DNA of 64,000 nucleotides from Olsenella_L kribbiana (GTDB lineage Bacteria > Actinomycetota > Coriobacteriia > Coriobacteriales > Atopobiaceae), in NCBI RefSeq assembly GCF_036408795.1, contig NZ_JAZGJP010000005.1, forward strand, positions 110,159 through 174,158, written 5' to 3'. The translations under genes and the position numbers were made by a program. The notes beneath the pieces are model-generated. The model saw nothing but the letters and a program-made list of their open reading frames with translations. It searched no databases and was not told the DNA's origin. Below, one piece after another: positions 1 through 7,384 of the stretch (position 1 is the first letter of the stretch; every line of letters begins with the position of its first letter).

Positions 1-1491
1 GTCGAGCACGACCTCGACCTCGTCTCCTGCCTCGGCGCTCTTGACCTCTTCGCCGTCTGCGACGATAGCAAGGACCTTGGCGCCCTCGAGCTCATCGGAA
101 TCATAGCCCGTGAACTCCGTCTTCGGGAGACGGTCGGAAAGCGCCGTCCAGACGTTGTTGGCCTGGCCCCAGGCATCGCGGTTCGCGCTCTTGCGTGCGC
201 GCTCCTTCTGGGCATCCATGGCAGCCTGGAAGGCGTCCATATCGACAGCATGGCCTGCGGTCTCGGAGATCTCGCGGGTGAGGTCGATCGGGAAGCCATA
301 CGTGTCGTGGAGCCTGAAGGCCACGTCTCCGGAAAGCTGCTCGCCCTCGCCGAGCTTTTCCATCTCGGAGGCAAGCATCGTCTCGCCTGCATCGAGCGTG
401 CCACGGAAGCGCTCCTCCTCGGCAGCGATGATGCCGTCGATGAGGGCCTGGTTCTCGACGAGCTCAGGATAGACATCGCCCAGGATCTTCGTCACTTCAT
501 GCGCATACGTCGTGAGGAACGGGCCCTCGATGCCGAGCAGGCGTCCGTGATAGACAGCACGGCGCAGGAGCCTCCTCAGGACATAGCCACGGCCCTCGTT
601 CGAAGGCAGGATGCCGTCGCCGATCATGAACGTGACAGCACGGGAGTGGTCTGCCAGGATGCGCAGGCTCTTGTCGGAGGCAAGGTGCGAGCTGCCTTTG
701 TACTCGACGCCGGCAAGCTTCTCGCCGAGCGCGATGAGGGAGCGCATGACATCGCCCTCATAGTTCGAGCCCTTGTGCTGCATGATGGCAGCGATGCGCT
801 CGAGGCCCATGCCGGTATCGATGTTGCGGTGCGGAAGGTCCGGCATCGAGCCGTCCTCCTGGCGGTCATACTGCGTGAAGACAAGGTTCCAGAACTCGAG
901 ATAGCGGTCGCCGTCGTCGCCCGGGCGCTCGCCCTCGAAGGAAGGGCCCTGGTCGAAGTAGATTTCGGAGCAGGGGCCGCAGGGGCCGGTCGGTCCTGCC
1001 GCCCAGAAGTTGTCCTCGGCACCGAGACGGGAGATGTGGTCATAGGGCACACCCTGGGCATGCCAGAGCTCGATGGCCTCGTCGTCGTCCTTGAAGACCG
1101 TCATGTAGAGACGGTCGGCAGGAAGGCCGAGGTGGTCTTCGCCCGTGATGAACTCATAGGCCCACTCGATGGCATCTGCCTTCGTATAGCCGCCGAAGCT
1201 GAAGTTGCCGAGCATCTCGAAGAACGACAGGTGGCGTGCGTCGCCGATGTTGTCGATATCGTTCGTGCGCAGGCACTTCTGGCAGGAGCAGGCACCAATC
1301 TCCTTCATGGTCTTCGTGCCCTGGTAGTACTCCTTGAACTGGTTCATGCCGGCGTTTGCAAGGAGCAGCGAGGGATCGTCCGGGATGAGCGAGGAGGAGG
1401 GATAGAGCCTGCAGCCCTTGCTCTCGAAGAAGCGCAGGAAATCCTCGCGGATCTCCGCTGTTGTCATCGTCTTGTACTCAGCAGTACTCAT
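1..1491 (-). CDS. alaS: Alanyl-tRNA synthetase, N-terminal 497 residues (3' end outside window)
   Basis: Charges tRNA-Ala with alanine in the cytoplasm. The visible part is the class II catalytic core followed by the tRNA-recognition helices. The motif region FFEMLGNFSFGGY lies at residues 90-102 and the ATP/alanine-site segment GPTGPCGPCSEI at about 166-177. The Cys pair CSCQKC (about 69-73) is typical of bacterial AlaRS. The ATG at 1491 is preceded by a GGAGA Shine-Dalgarno. The frame is still open at base 1, so the editing and C-Ala domains lie outside. It starts 14 bases after the membrane protein gene upstream and may be cotranscribed with it. Confidence 0.97.
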   Translation of the reverse strand, partial: MSTAEYKTMTTAEIREDFLRFFESKGCRLYPSSSLIPDDPSLLLANAGMNQFKEYYQGTKTMKEIGACSCQKCLRTNDIDNIGDARHLSFFEMLGNFSFGGYTKADAIEWAYEFITGEDHLGLPADRLYMTVFKDDDEAIELWHAQGVPYDHISRLGAEDNFWAAGPTGPCGPCSEIYFDQGPSFEGERPGDDGDRYLEFWNLVFTQYDRQEDGSMPDLPHRNIDTGMGLERIAAIMQHKGSNYEGDVMRSLIALGEKLAGVEYKGSSHLASDKSLRILADHSRAVTFMIGDGILPSNEGRGYVLRRLLRRAVYHGRLLGIEGPFLTTYAHEVTKILGDVYPELVENQALIDGIIAAEEERFRGTLDAGETMLASEMEKLGEGEQLSGDVAFRLHDTYGFPIDLTREISETAGHAVDMDAFQAAMDAQKERARKSANRDAWGQANNVWTALSDRLPKTEFTGYDSDELEGAKVLAIVADGEEVKSAEAGDEVEVVLD

Positions 1492-1505
1492 GTGTCTCCA
1501 AACCT

Positions 1506-2852
1506 TTACCTGTTGTCGTTCCCGGCGGAATCTCCGGGGTTGTGTGCAGATGCGCTGCCGCCCGCATTGGAGCCTGCAGCGTTTGACGTGTTCTTCCCTT
1601 CGTGCGGAAGCTCCTGGACAAGCCTGGAGCTCTCGAAGAACCTGTCATCGTCCAGGGCGTCGAAGGATGGAACGATATTTCCTGCATCGTCCACGTACGG
1701 CCTGCCCTTGAAGATAGCCCCATCATAGGTGACAAGCTGGCGTCCGGTGCGCGACTCGAAGTAGTACACAAAGACACCCTTGATGGCAGCCGTGAGCGGC
1801 ACGGCCAGAATCATGCCGAGGACGCCGCCTAAGGCCGAACCCATGATGATGCAGATGAGCGAGAGCACCGGATGCACCTGCACGGCAGACTGCATGACCA
1901 GAGGCGACAGGAGGTTGTCCGTCACGTTCTGGGCGATGACCATGACAATCAAGGTCTCAAGGGCAAGCAGCGGGCTCTGGAAGAGTCCGAGCACGACGGC
2001 AAATGCCGCCGAGACGAAGGGCCCCACGACCGGGATGAAATGCGCGACGCCCGTGATGACGCCGACAAGGCCCGCATAGGGGTAGCCGAAAAGAGCGAGG
2101 CCGGCGGTCGCGAGGACGCCATTTGCCAGCGAGGTAATGACCATGGAGCGCATATAGCCGCCCATGGAGCGCGACATGACCGCAAGCATGAGCGTGACGG
2201 AATGCTCGTGGCGCTCGCCGGCAATCGTTGCGAGCTCCCTCACCATGACCGGATAGTCCTTCGCGAACCAGTAGGCAAGCACGAGCCCCAGGAAGAATGT
2301 CACGATATTGTTCACGGTCGTCACGGCGTTCGTGATGACGCCGTTCGAGATCTTGTTCATGAGATCCTGCGAGACCGTGGAGCCAAGCGACGAGAGCGCA
2401 GAGACGCCCTGCGAGAGCATGTACTGGGCACCGGCGTTGTCGGTCGTCGTATAGCGGCTCATGAAATCGGTGATCTGGGCCTGGAGCTCCTGGATATAGG
2501 TCGGAATCGTCTGCAGCAGGTGCATGAGCTGCTGGATGAAGGGCGGCACCACGATGACGGCCAGGCCCACGAGTGCCGCTATCACGACAACGAGGGCGAT
2601 GAAGGCAGCAAGGGCACGTCCTATCCCGTGGTCTTCGAGCCAGTTCGTGATGGGGCTGCAGATGAAGCCGAGGACGACGCCCACAAGCAGAAGCTCGAGG
2701 GCAGGGCCGATGAGGCCAAGCAGCCGCACGACAAGAACAAGCGCCACGCAGCACCCGATGATGGCAGCGCTTACGACAGCGACCTTGCGTGCGGTCGCAT
2801 ATGAGTTGTCCTTCGGAGCCACGGCCCTCCCCTGGTCGATTCGCCAGCTCAT
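1506..2852 (-). CDS. AI-2E family transporter (PerM/YdiK-like membrane protein)
   Basis: The protein is 448 residues. A hydrophobic N-terminal pair of helices is followed by a long periplasmic-type helical section (QQLMHLLQTIPTYIQE). A cluster of C-terminal helices contains the family-typical stretch GVAHFIPVVGPF and the segment NLLSPLVMQSAVQVHP. These are hallmarks of the AI-2E/PerM permease-like family, whose substrates vary and are often unknown. The polar C-terminal tail is Ser/Asn/Gly rich. The ATG at 2852 lacks a Shine-Dalgarno. The in-frame GTG at 2822 has GGGGAGG just before it and is a plausible alternative start. The gene follows the sigma factor by 24 bases and precedes alaS by 14. 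Confidence 0.85.
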   Translation of the reverse strand: MSWRIDQGRAVAPKDNSYATARKVAVVSAAIIGCCVALVLVVRLLGLIGPALELLLVGVVLGFICSPITNWLEDHGIGRALAAFIALVVVIAALVGLAVIVVPPFIQQLMHLLQTIPTYIQELQAQITDFMSRYTTTDNAGAQYMLSQGVSALSSLGSTVSQDLMNKISNGVITNAVTTVNNIVTFFLGLVLAYWFAKDYPVMVRELATIAGERHEHSVTLMLAVMSRSMGGYMRSMVITSLANGVLATAGLALFGYPYAGLVGVITGVAHFIPVVGPFVSAAFAVVLGLFQSPLLALETLIVMVIAQNVTDNLLSPLVMQSAVQVHPVLSLICIIMGSALGGVLGMILAVPLTAAIKGVFVYYFESRTGRQLVTYDGAIFKGRPYVDDAGNIVPSFDALDDDRFFESSRLVQELPHEGKNTSNAAGSNAGGSASAHNPGDSAGNDNR

Positions 2853-2876
2853 TGATGATAGCAGGTTAGGGGCACT

Positions 2877-3701
2877 CTAGCGCATGACGCCGTCCGGATC
2901 GATCTTCTCCTGGATTTTCTTGAGTGTGCGGCGAAGGAGCCTCGAGACCTGTACCTGGGAGATGCCGAGCTTGTCTGCAATCTCGACCTGTGTGAGGCCA
3001 TCGATGAAGCGCATGCGGATGACTTCCTGCTCGCGCGGAGAGAAGCCACGAATCGCATCCTCGATCACCATGCGGTCATCAGAGAACGCGAGGTTCTCGT
3101 CTTCGGAGGCATAGTGGTCGAGCACCGATGGCGCATCCTCATCGCCGTTCGAGCCGCCGGCCTCGAGAGGCACGGCGCTGTAGGCGCTCGAGGACTCCAT
3201 GGCTTCGAGGACCTCGTCGACGGAGGTGCCCAGGCGCTCAGCAATCTCTTCGACGGAAGGCGAGCGCTGAAGCTCCTTCGTGAGCTCGTCGGTGGCCTGG
3301 TTCACCTTGGCAGAAAGCTCCTGCAGGCGCCTCGGCACGCGGACCGACCAGCCCTTGTCGCGGAAGTGGCGCTTGATCTCGCCCATGATCGTCGGCGTCG
3401 CATACGTCGTGAATTCGAGGCCTCGATTGGGATCGAAGCGATCGATAGCCTTGATGAGGCCGATCGTGCCGACCTGGATGAGGTCGTCGAGCGGTTCTCC
3501 CCTGTTCTTGAACTTCGAAGCGAGGAAGCGGACAAGGTTCAGATGGCTCACAATCAGCTGCTCGCGCGCCTCGGTGTCCCCTTCTTCCTTGTAGCGGCGG
3601 AAGAGCTCCCGGGTCCGGTCCTTGTCCCAGGCAAGCTTTCCGCGTGGTGTCCTCGAAGATACGCGGCGGCGTACCTTGGGGGCTGGATTATCTGTCGGCA
3701 T
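2877..3701 (-). CDS. RNA polymerase sigma factor, SigB/SigF family
   Basis: Alternative sigma-70 family factor of 274 residues. Region 2 is clear (LDDLIQVGTIGLIKAIDRFD at about 71-90, followed by the SigB/F-typical FTTYATPTIMGEIKRHFRD). Region 3 follows (RRLQEL, VEEIAERLGTS). Region 4 is a helix-turn-helix near the C-terminus (LTQVEIADKLGISQVQVSRL). An acidic, glycine-rich linker separates regions 3 and 4. The gene overlaps the upstream RsbW-like gene by 14 bases, the usual anti-sigma/sigma arrangement. It probably controls general stress or stationary-phase genes. No anti-anti-sigma factor is present nearby. Confidence 0.93.
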   Translation of the reverse strand: MPTDNPAPKVRRRVSSRTPRGKLAWDKDRTRELFRRYKEEGDTEAREQLIVSHLNLVRFLASKFKNRGEPLDDLIQVGTIGLIKAIDRFDPNRGLEFTTYATPTIMGEIKRHFRDKGWSVRVPRRLQELSAKVNQATDELTKELQRSPSVEEIAERLGTSVDEVLEAMESSSAYSAVPLEAGGSNGDEDAPSVLDHYASEDENLAFSDDRMVIEDAIRGFSPREQEVIRMRFIDGLTQVEIADKLGISQVQVSRLLRRTLKKIQEKIDPDGVMR

Positions 3702-4065
3702 TCTCTACCGTCCCAACGTGCTTCATGAGATAGAGCTCGTGCTTGTCGGCGTCGATCTCGTAATCGTCGCAGAGCGCAGCGAGCAGGAGGTCTGCATAGG
3801 CAATGGTCTCATCTTCCGATGCATCTGCATCGCCCAGGCTGTAGGTGATCTCGACCGTGCCATCGGAAAGGTCGAACGTGACAGCACAGCTCTCCGGCTT
3901 CGTCGCGCAGGCATACACGAAGCCTTCCTCGGCAGCCATGCGCAGATCTTCCACATCGTCCACGGAGAACGAGCAGACGACGCCGAGGTTGGCGGCGAGC
4001 ATGCGCACCGACCTTGCAAAGCCCGCCTCAGGCGGGATATTCAGGGTTACATGCCTTTTCTGCAT
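3688..4065 (-). CDS. RsbW-like anti-sigma factor, kinase motifs degenerate
   Basis: A 125-residue protein with the size, position and N-terminal pattern of GHKL anti-sigma factors (RsbW/SpoIIAB). It overlaps the SigB-type gene that follows. The expected N-box (normally E-x-x-x-N, Mg-ATP binding) is represented by LRMAAEEGFVYACA at about 41-54, with valine or phenylalanine where Asn should be. No DxGxG box is visible: SYSLGDADASED-type sequence stands in its place. I infer a sigma-binding protein that may not bind ATP or phosphorylate a partner. Start ATG 4065. A 12-base perfect palindrome (4070-4081) lies between it and the previous stop. Confidence 0.7.
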   Translation of the reverse strand: MQKRHVTLNIPPEAGFARSVRMLAANLGVVCSFSVDDVEDLRMAAEEGFVYACATKPESCAVTFDLSDGTVEITYSLGDADASEDETIAYADLLLAALCDDYEIDADKHELYLMKHVGTVENADR

Positions 4066-4077
4066 GGGAGTAGGTAC

Positions 4078-4623
4078 CTACCTTCCTGTTTCCTTGTCAG
4101 CATCCTGGCTCTCCTGCACAGAAGGATACGTGACATAGCCCTTGTCGGAGGAAGCCTCCTTCGCATCTTCAGGCTCTGCTGCAGGAGCGCCCTCTTCGAG
4201 AGCATGCTCGCCTCTCGGCTTTGCGCCCAGAGCGGATGCAATGCGGGCACCAGCAGTTGCAGCTCCTGCTGCGACCTTTGCAACGCCCGCCGAAACCACA
4301 TTCGTCGCATCTGCTGCCGTGCCGGACACCTCGGAGACATCGTCCAGGATGCCATTGATCTTGGCCAGGCTCTCGTTTGCGGAGTCGACCGCATCGCGTG
4401 CGCTCTCGAGGATTGGCTCGACCTGCTTTGCAGATGGCTGCAGGTCGTCCACCATGCCATCGGCCTTCGCGATGATGGGCTCGATCTCGTCGATTGCGTG
4501 GTTCGCCGAAGCCGTCACCTCGTCGATGGACTTGCGGGCCTTCCTGATGGTGATGGCAAGCTCCGCCACTGCCCAGATGCCTGCTGCCACAAGCACGGCC
4601 AGAAGCACGTCGGTAAGACTCAT
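4078..4623 (-). CDS. DUF948-like membrane-anchored protein
   Basis: The protein is 181 residues. One N-terminal membrane helix (LTDVLLAVLVAAGIWAVAEL) is followed by a long heptad-rich helical region with repeated I/L-x-x-A-x-x positions. The C-terminal tail is acidic, Ala/Glu rich and probably disordered. The pattern resembles DUF948/YtxH-type stress-associated proteins. The start was set at the ATG 4623, which has AGGAAGGGAG 8 bases upstream, rather than an ATG 33 bases earlier. The stop is 12 bases from the anti-sigma gene, so it may belong to the sigma operon. Function unknown. Confidence 0.72.
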   Translation of the reverse strand: MSLTDVLLAVLVAAGIWAVAELAITIRKARKSIDEVTASANHAIDEIEPIIAKADGMVDDLQPSAKQVEPILESARDAVDSANESLAKINGILDDVSEVSGTAADATNVVSAGVAKVAAGAATAGARIASALGAKPRGEHALEEGAPAAEPEDAKEASSDKGYVTYPSVQESQDADKETGR

Positions 4624-4694
4624 GCTGGCTCCCTTCCTCTCAGCGCACATACTCAAAGATTCGGCCTCCCCCTGGAGGCATGCTCTTCTGGATT

Positions 4695-6059
4695 CTATCC
4701 GTTTTTGCCGGCCTTATGCGAAGCTGCATCCTGGCGATCGCGTCCTGTCTGCTCGATGCGCCATGATTCCCATCCCCTGCCGCTCGGCTGGAAGAAGCAG
4801 CCACGCTCGAGGCCATCCGGCAGATACTGCTGCTCGACCCAGCCAGAAGGATAGTCATGCGGATAGAGATAGGCCCCATAGGACTCGGACCCCGGACGGT
4901 GACGGTCGCGCAGATAGGACGGCACGGCACGTGCAGGGCCTTCCCGCACTTCCTTGAGCGCAGCATCGATTGCCGCCTCTGCTGCGTTGGACTTAGGGGC
5001 GAGCGCATTGTAGAGCGCGGCCTGGCAGAGGTTGATCCGGCATTCCGGATAGCCGATGACCTCAGCCGAGCGGAATGCTGCCTCCGCCACGCATATTGCC
5101 ATCGGATCTGCATTGCCGATATCTTCCGAGGCGCAGATCAGGATGCGGCGCGCGATGAACTTCGGATCCTCCCCTGCATCGATCATGCGGGCTAGCCAAA
5201 AGACCGTGGCATCAGGGTCGGATCCCCTCATCGACTTGATGAAGGCGGAGATGATGTCGTAATGCTCGTCTCCCGACTTGTCGTAGCTCTGCCCATGGCG
5301 AGGATTGGCCTCCTCGACGAGTGCCCGTGTGATCTTCCAAGGGCCTTCGTCTGCCTTGCCTTCGCTTTCTTTGCCAGGCACAGGCGCTGCAAGCTGCGCT
5401 GCAAGCTCGAGCGACGTGAGGGCAGACCGCGCATCTCCGCCAGCAAGCGTCACAATCTCCGCTTCTGCATCCTCATCGAGCACATACTTCCCATCGAGAC
5501 CCTGAGGCGCCGCAACCGCACGCTCGACGATCTGCTTGATATCGTCGTCGGACAGAAGAGAGAGCTCGACGACACGCGAGCGCGAAAGCAGGGCCGAGTT
5601 CACCTCGAAGTAGGGATTTTCTGTCGTTGCGCCGACAAGAACGACCGTGCGGTCCTCGACAGCATGGAGCAGCGCATCCTGCTGGCTCCTGCTGAAGCGG
5701 TGGATCTCGTCGACGAAGAGGATTGTGCGCTTCCCCTGCGCAAGCCAGCGGTGCTCGGCATCTGAAATCTCGCGCCTCAGGTCCTTCACGGTTCCCGTGA
5801 CAGCCGAGACCTCGACGAACTCCGCGTGCGTCGTATGCGCGATGATGCGGGCAAGGGTGGTCTTTCCGGTCCCTGCTGGCCCATAGAGGATGACAGAGGT
5901 CAGCATATCGTGCTCGATTGCCGCGCGGAGCCACGAGCCAGGGCCTACCGCCTCCGTCTGGCCGACATAGTCCTCGAGCGTCTCAGGACGCATGCGCACT
6001 GCAAGCGGTGCATGCTTCATGCGCGCCTCGCGTTCATAGGCACTGAACAGATTGTCCAC
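4695..6059 (-). CDS. rarA: Replication-associated recombination protein A (MgsA/RarA AAA+ ATPase)
   Basis: Clamp-loader-like AAA+ ATPase acting at stalled or gapped replication forks. The protein is 454 residues. Walker A GPAGTGKTT is at 60-68 and Walker B ILFVDEIHRF at about 113-122. GATTENPYFEVNSALLSRSRV is sensor-1/arginine-finger sequence typical of RarA/WRNIP1. The C-terminal tetramerisation part includes FWLARMIDAGEDP and PSGWVEQQYLPDGL, both family signatures. It starts with GTG at 6059, with GGGAGGGA about 9 bases before it. It lies 4 bases after the dNTPase gene, so the two form an operon concerned with replication and nucleotide quality. Confidence 0.95.
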   Translation of the reverse strand: MDNLFSAYEREARMKHAPLAVRMRPETLEDYVGQTEAVGPGSWLRAAIEHDMLTSVILYGPAGTGKTTLARIIAHTTHAEFVEVSAVTGTVKDLRREISDAEHRWLAQGKRTILFVDEIHRFSRSQQDALLHAVEDRTVVLVGATTENPYFEVNSALLSRSRVVELSLLSDDDIKQIVERAVAAPQGLDGKYVLDEDAEAEIVTLAGGDARSALTSLELAAQLAAPVPGKESEGKADEGPWKITRALVEEANPRHGQSYDKSGDEHYDIISAFIKSMRGSDPDATVFWLARMIDAGEDPKFIARRILICASEDIGNADPMAICVAEAAFRSAEVIGYPECRINLCQAALYNALAPKSNAAEAAIDAALKEVREGPARAVPSYLRDRHRPGSESYGAYLYPHDYPSGWVEQQYLPDGLERGCFFQPSGRGWESWRIEQTGRDRQDAASHKAGKNG

Positions 6060-6063
6060 GCCG

Positions 6064-7326
6064 CTATCCCTCCCATTCCCTGACAGGAAGCTTGTAGTCG
6101 AAGTAGCTGCGCTTCGGGAAGAGCCTTCTCGCTTCAGGGAAGAGCCGCTCGCAGGTTGCTATGAAGTAGTCGTCGGTCATCGCGCTGATGAAGTCTGCCA
6201 CGGTCTGGTCAGGCGAGCTCTTCCAGTCATAGGTCCTGCCATAGTGCGCCAGATGCGCCTCGAGCGGGATGATGTGATGATGGAAGATCGCGCGGCTCTC
6301 GTCTCCCGAAGCGAGGCTTTCGAGCTCATGGTCATAGAGCGCTGAGAAGAGCTCCTGGATGTCCTCCGAGAAGTCGCCTGCCACCTCGTGCGTGCGGTAG
6401 ATCTTCTCGTAGTTCTCCTCCTTCGCACGCGCGAGCTCCCGGAAGCCTTCCTCGCTCATCGAAATCTCAGGCTTTTCGAAGCTCTCGTTCACGATATCGG
6501 CGACGAAGGCCGAGAGCGCCCAGGCATTGTAGCCACCGCCAAGGCCATCCCTGAAGGCGTCCTCGCCGACAAGGCCGGCACGCACCGCATCCTGGCGGTC
6601 CTTGCCGACATAGGCAATGATGTCAGAGAGGCGCACGACGCACCCTTCCTTTGTCATTGGCCGCAGCGTCTTCACGAATGCTGGCCCTTCTGCCCAGCAG
6701 CGCTCGATCCTCCTGTCGAATTCTCCGAAATCCGCAAGACCGCTTGTCTTCAGATGCTGGTTCACGAACTCGCCGTTGTGGCAGAGGGCGCCGTCGAGCG
6801 TCTGGAGCGCGATGTTCCTGCCGTAGAGCACATCGAGGACGCGCACGCTCTGGACGTTGTGCATGAACCAGAGGCCGCTCCTCTCGTGGAAAACATCGTT
6901 CAGGAAGTGCTCGCCTGCATGCCCGAAGGGCGTATGCCCAAGATCGTGGCCCAAGGCCATGGCCTCGATCAGGTCGAGATTGAGTCCCAGGGCACGGCCG
7001 ATATCACGGGCGACCCGGGCCACAAGCTGCACGTGGAGCCCGCGCCTCGTGAGATCGTCATTTGCTGCGAACGAGAACACCTGGGTCTTGCCGGACAGCC
7101 TGTTGTAGGCAGGCATATGGATGATCTTTTCCGTATCGCGCAGGAATGCCGGGCGCATGACGGACTCTTCGTCGGCAGCACGCGCGTCGCGCCTGAGCGC
7201 TGCCTCGTCGGGAGTTGCACCGTCTGCATGCGCACCCGATGCAAGCAGAGCCTTCACGCCTGCTTCCACATCGGGCGAAAGCGTTCCTGCAAGGTGCGGA
7301 GCCAAAGGATTCAGGAGCCTGGCCAT
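6064..7326 (-). CDS. dgt: Deoxyguanosinetriphosphate triphosphohydrolase-like HD protein
   Basis: HD-superfamily dNTP triphosphohydrolase that removes tripolyphosphate from deoxynucleotides. The protein is 420 residues. The upstream signature RDTEKIIHMPAYNRLSGKTQVF is at about 63-84. The HD pair is in GHDLGHTPFGHAGEH at about 127-140, and a further metal-ligand Asp is in VRLSDIIAYVGKD. An N-terminal extension of about 50 residues is shared by the long subfamily that often has 'putative dGTPase' status. The start ATG 7326 has the strong Shine-Dalgarno AAGGAGG. Specificity for dGTP cannot be read from sequence. Confidence 0.92.
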   Translation of the reverse strand: MARLLNPLAPHLAGTLSPDVEAGVKALLASGAHADGATPDEAALRRDARAADEESVMRPAFLRDTEKIIHMPAYNRLSGKTQVFSFAANDDLTRRGLHVQLVARVARDIGRALGLNLDLIEAMALGHDLGHTPFGHAGEHFLNDVFHERSGLWFMHNVQSVRVLDVLYGRNIALQTLDGALCHNGEFVNQHLKTSGLADFGEFDRRIERCWAEGPAFVKTLRPMTKEGCVVRLSDIIAYVGKDRQDAVRAGLVGEDAFRDGLGGGYNAWALSAFVADIVNESFEKPEISMSEEGFRELARAKEENYEKIYRTHEVAGDFSEDIQELFSALYDHELESLASGDESRAIFHHHIIPLEAHLAHYGRTYDWKSSPDQTVADFISAMTDDYFIATCERLFPEARRLFPKRSYFDYKLPVREWEG

Positions 7327-7384
7327 ACGGTCCTCCTTCTGCTGTCTCGTCTCTTGTCAGGAATCAGTATAGATCAGCCAGCGA

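Noticed and set aside
250..1728. 492-codon plus-strand frame over alaS
   Set aside because: AlaS motifs are clear on the minus strand; the plus frame shows only reversed-codon composition.
4070..4081. GTAGGTACCTAC palindrome before the anti-sigma gene
   Set aside because: Perfect but short, between a stop and a start inside a likely operon. With no second copy or promoter context it does not support a regulatory claim.
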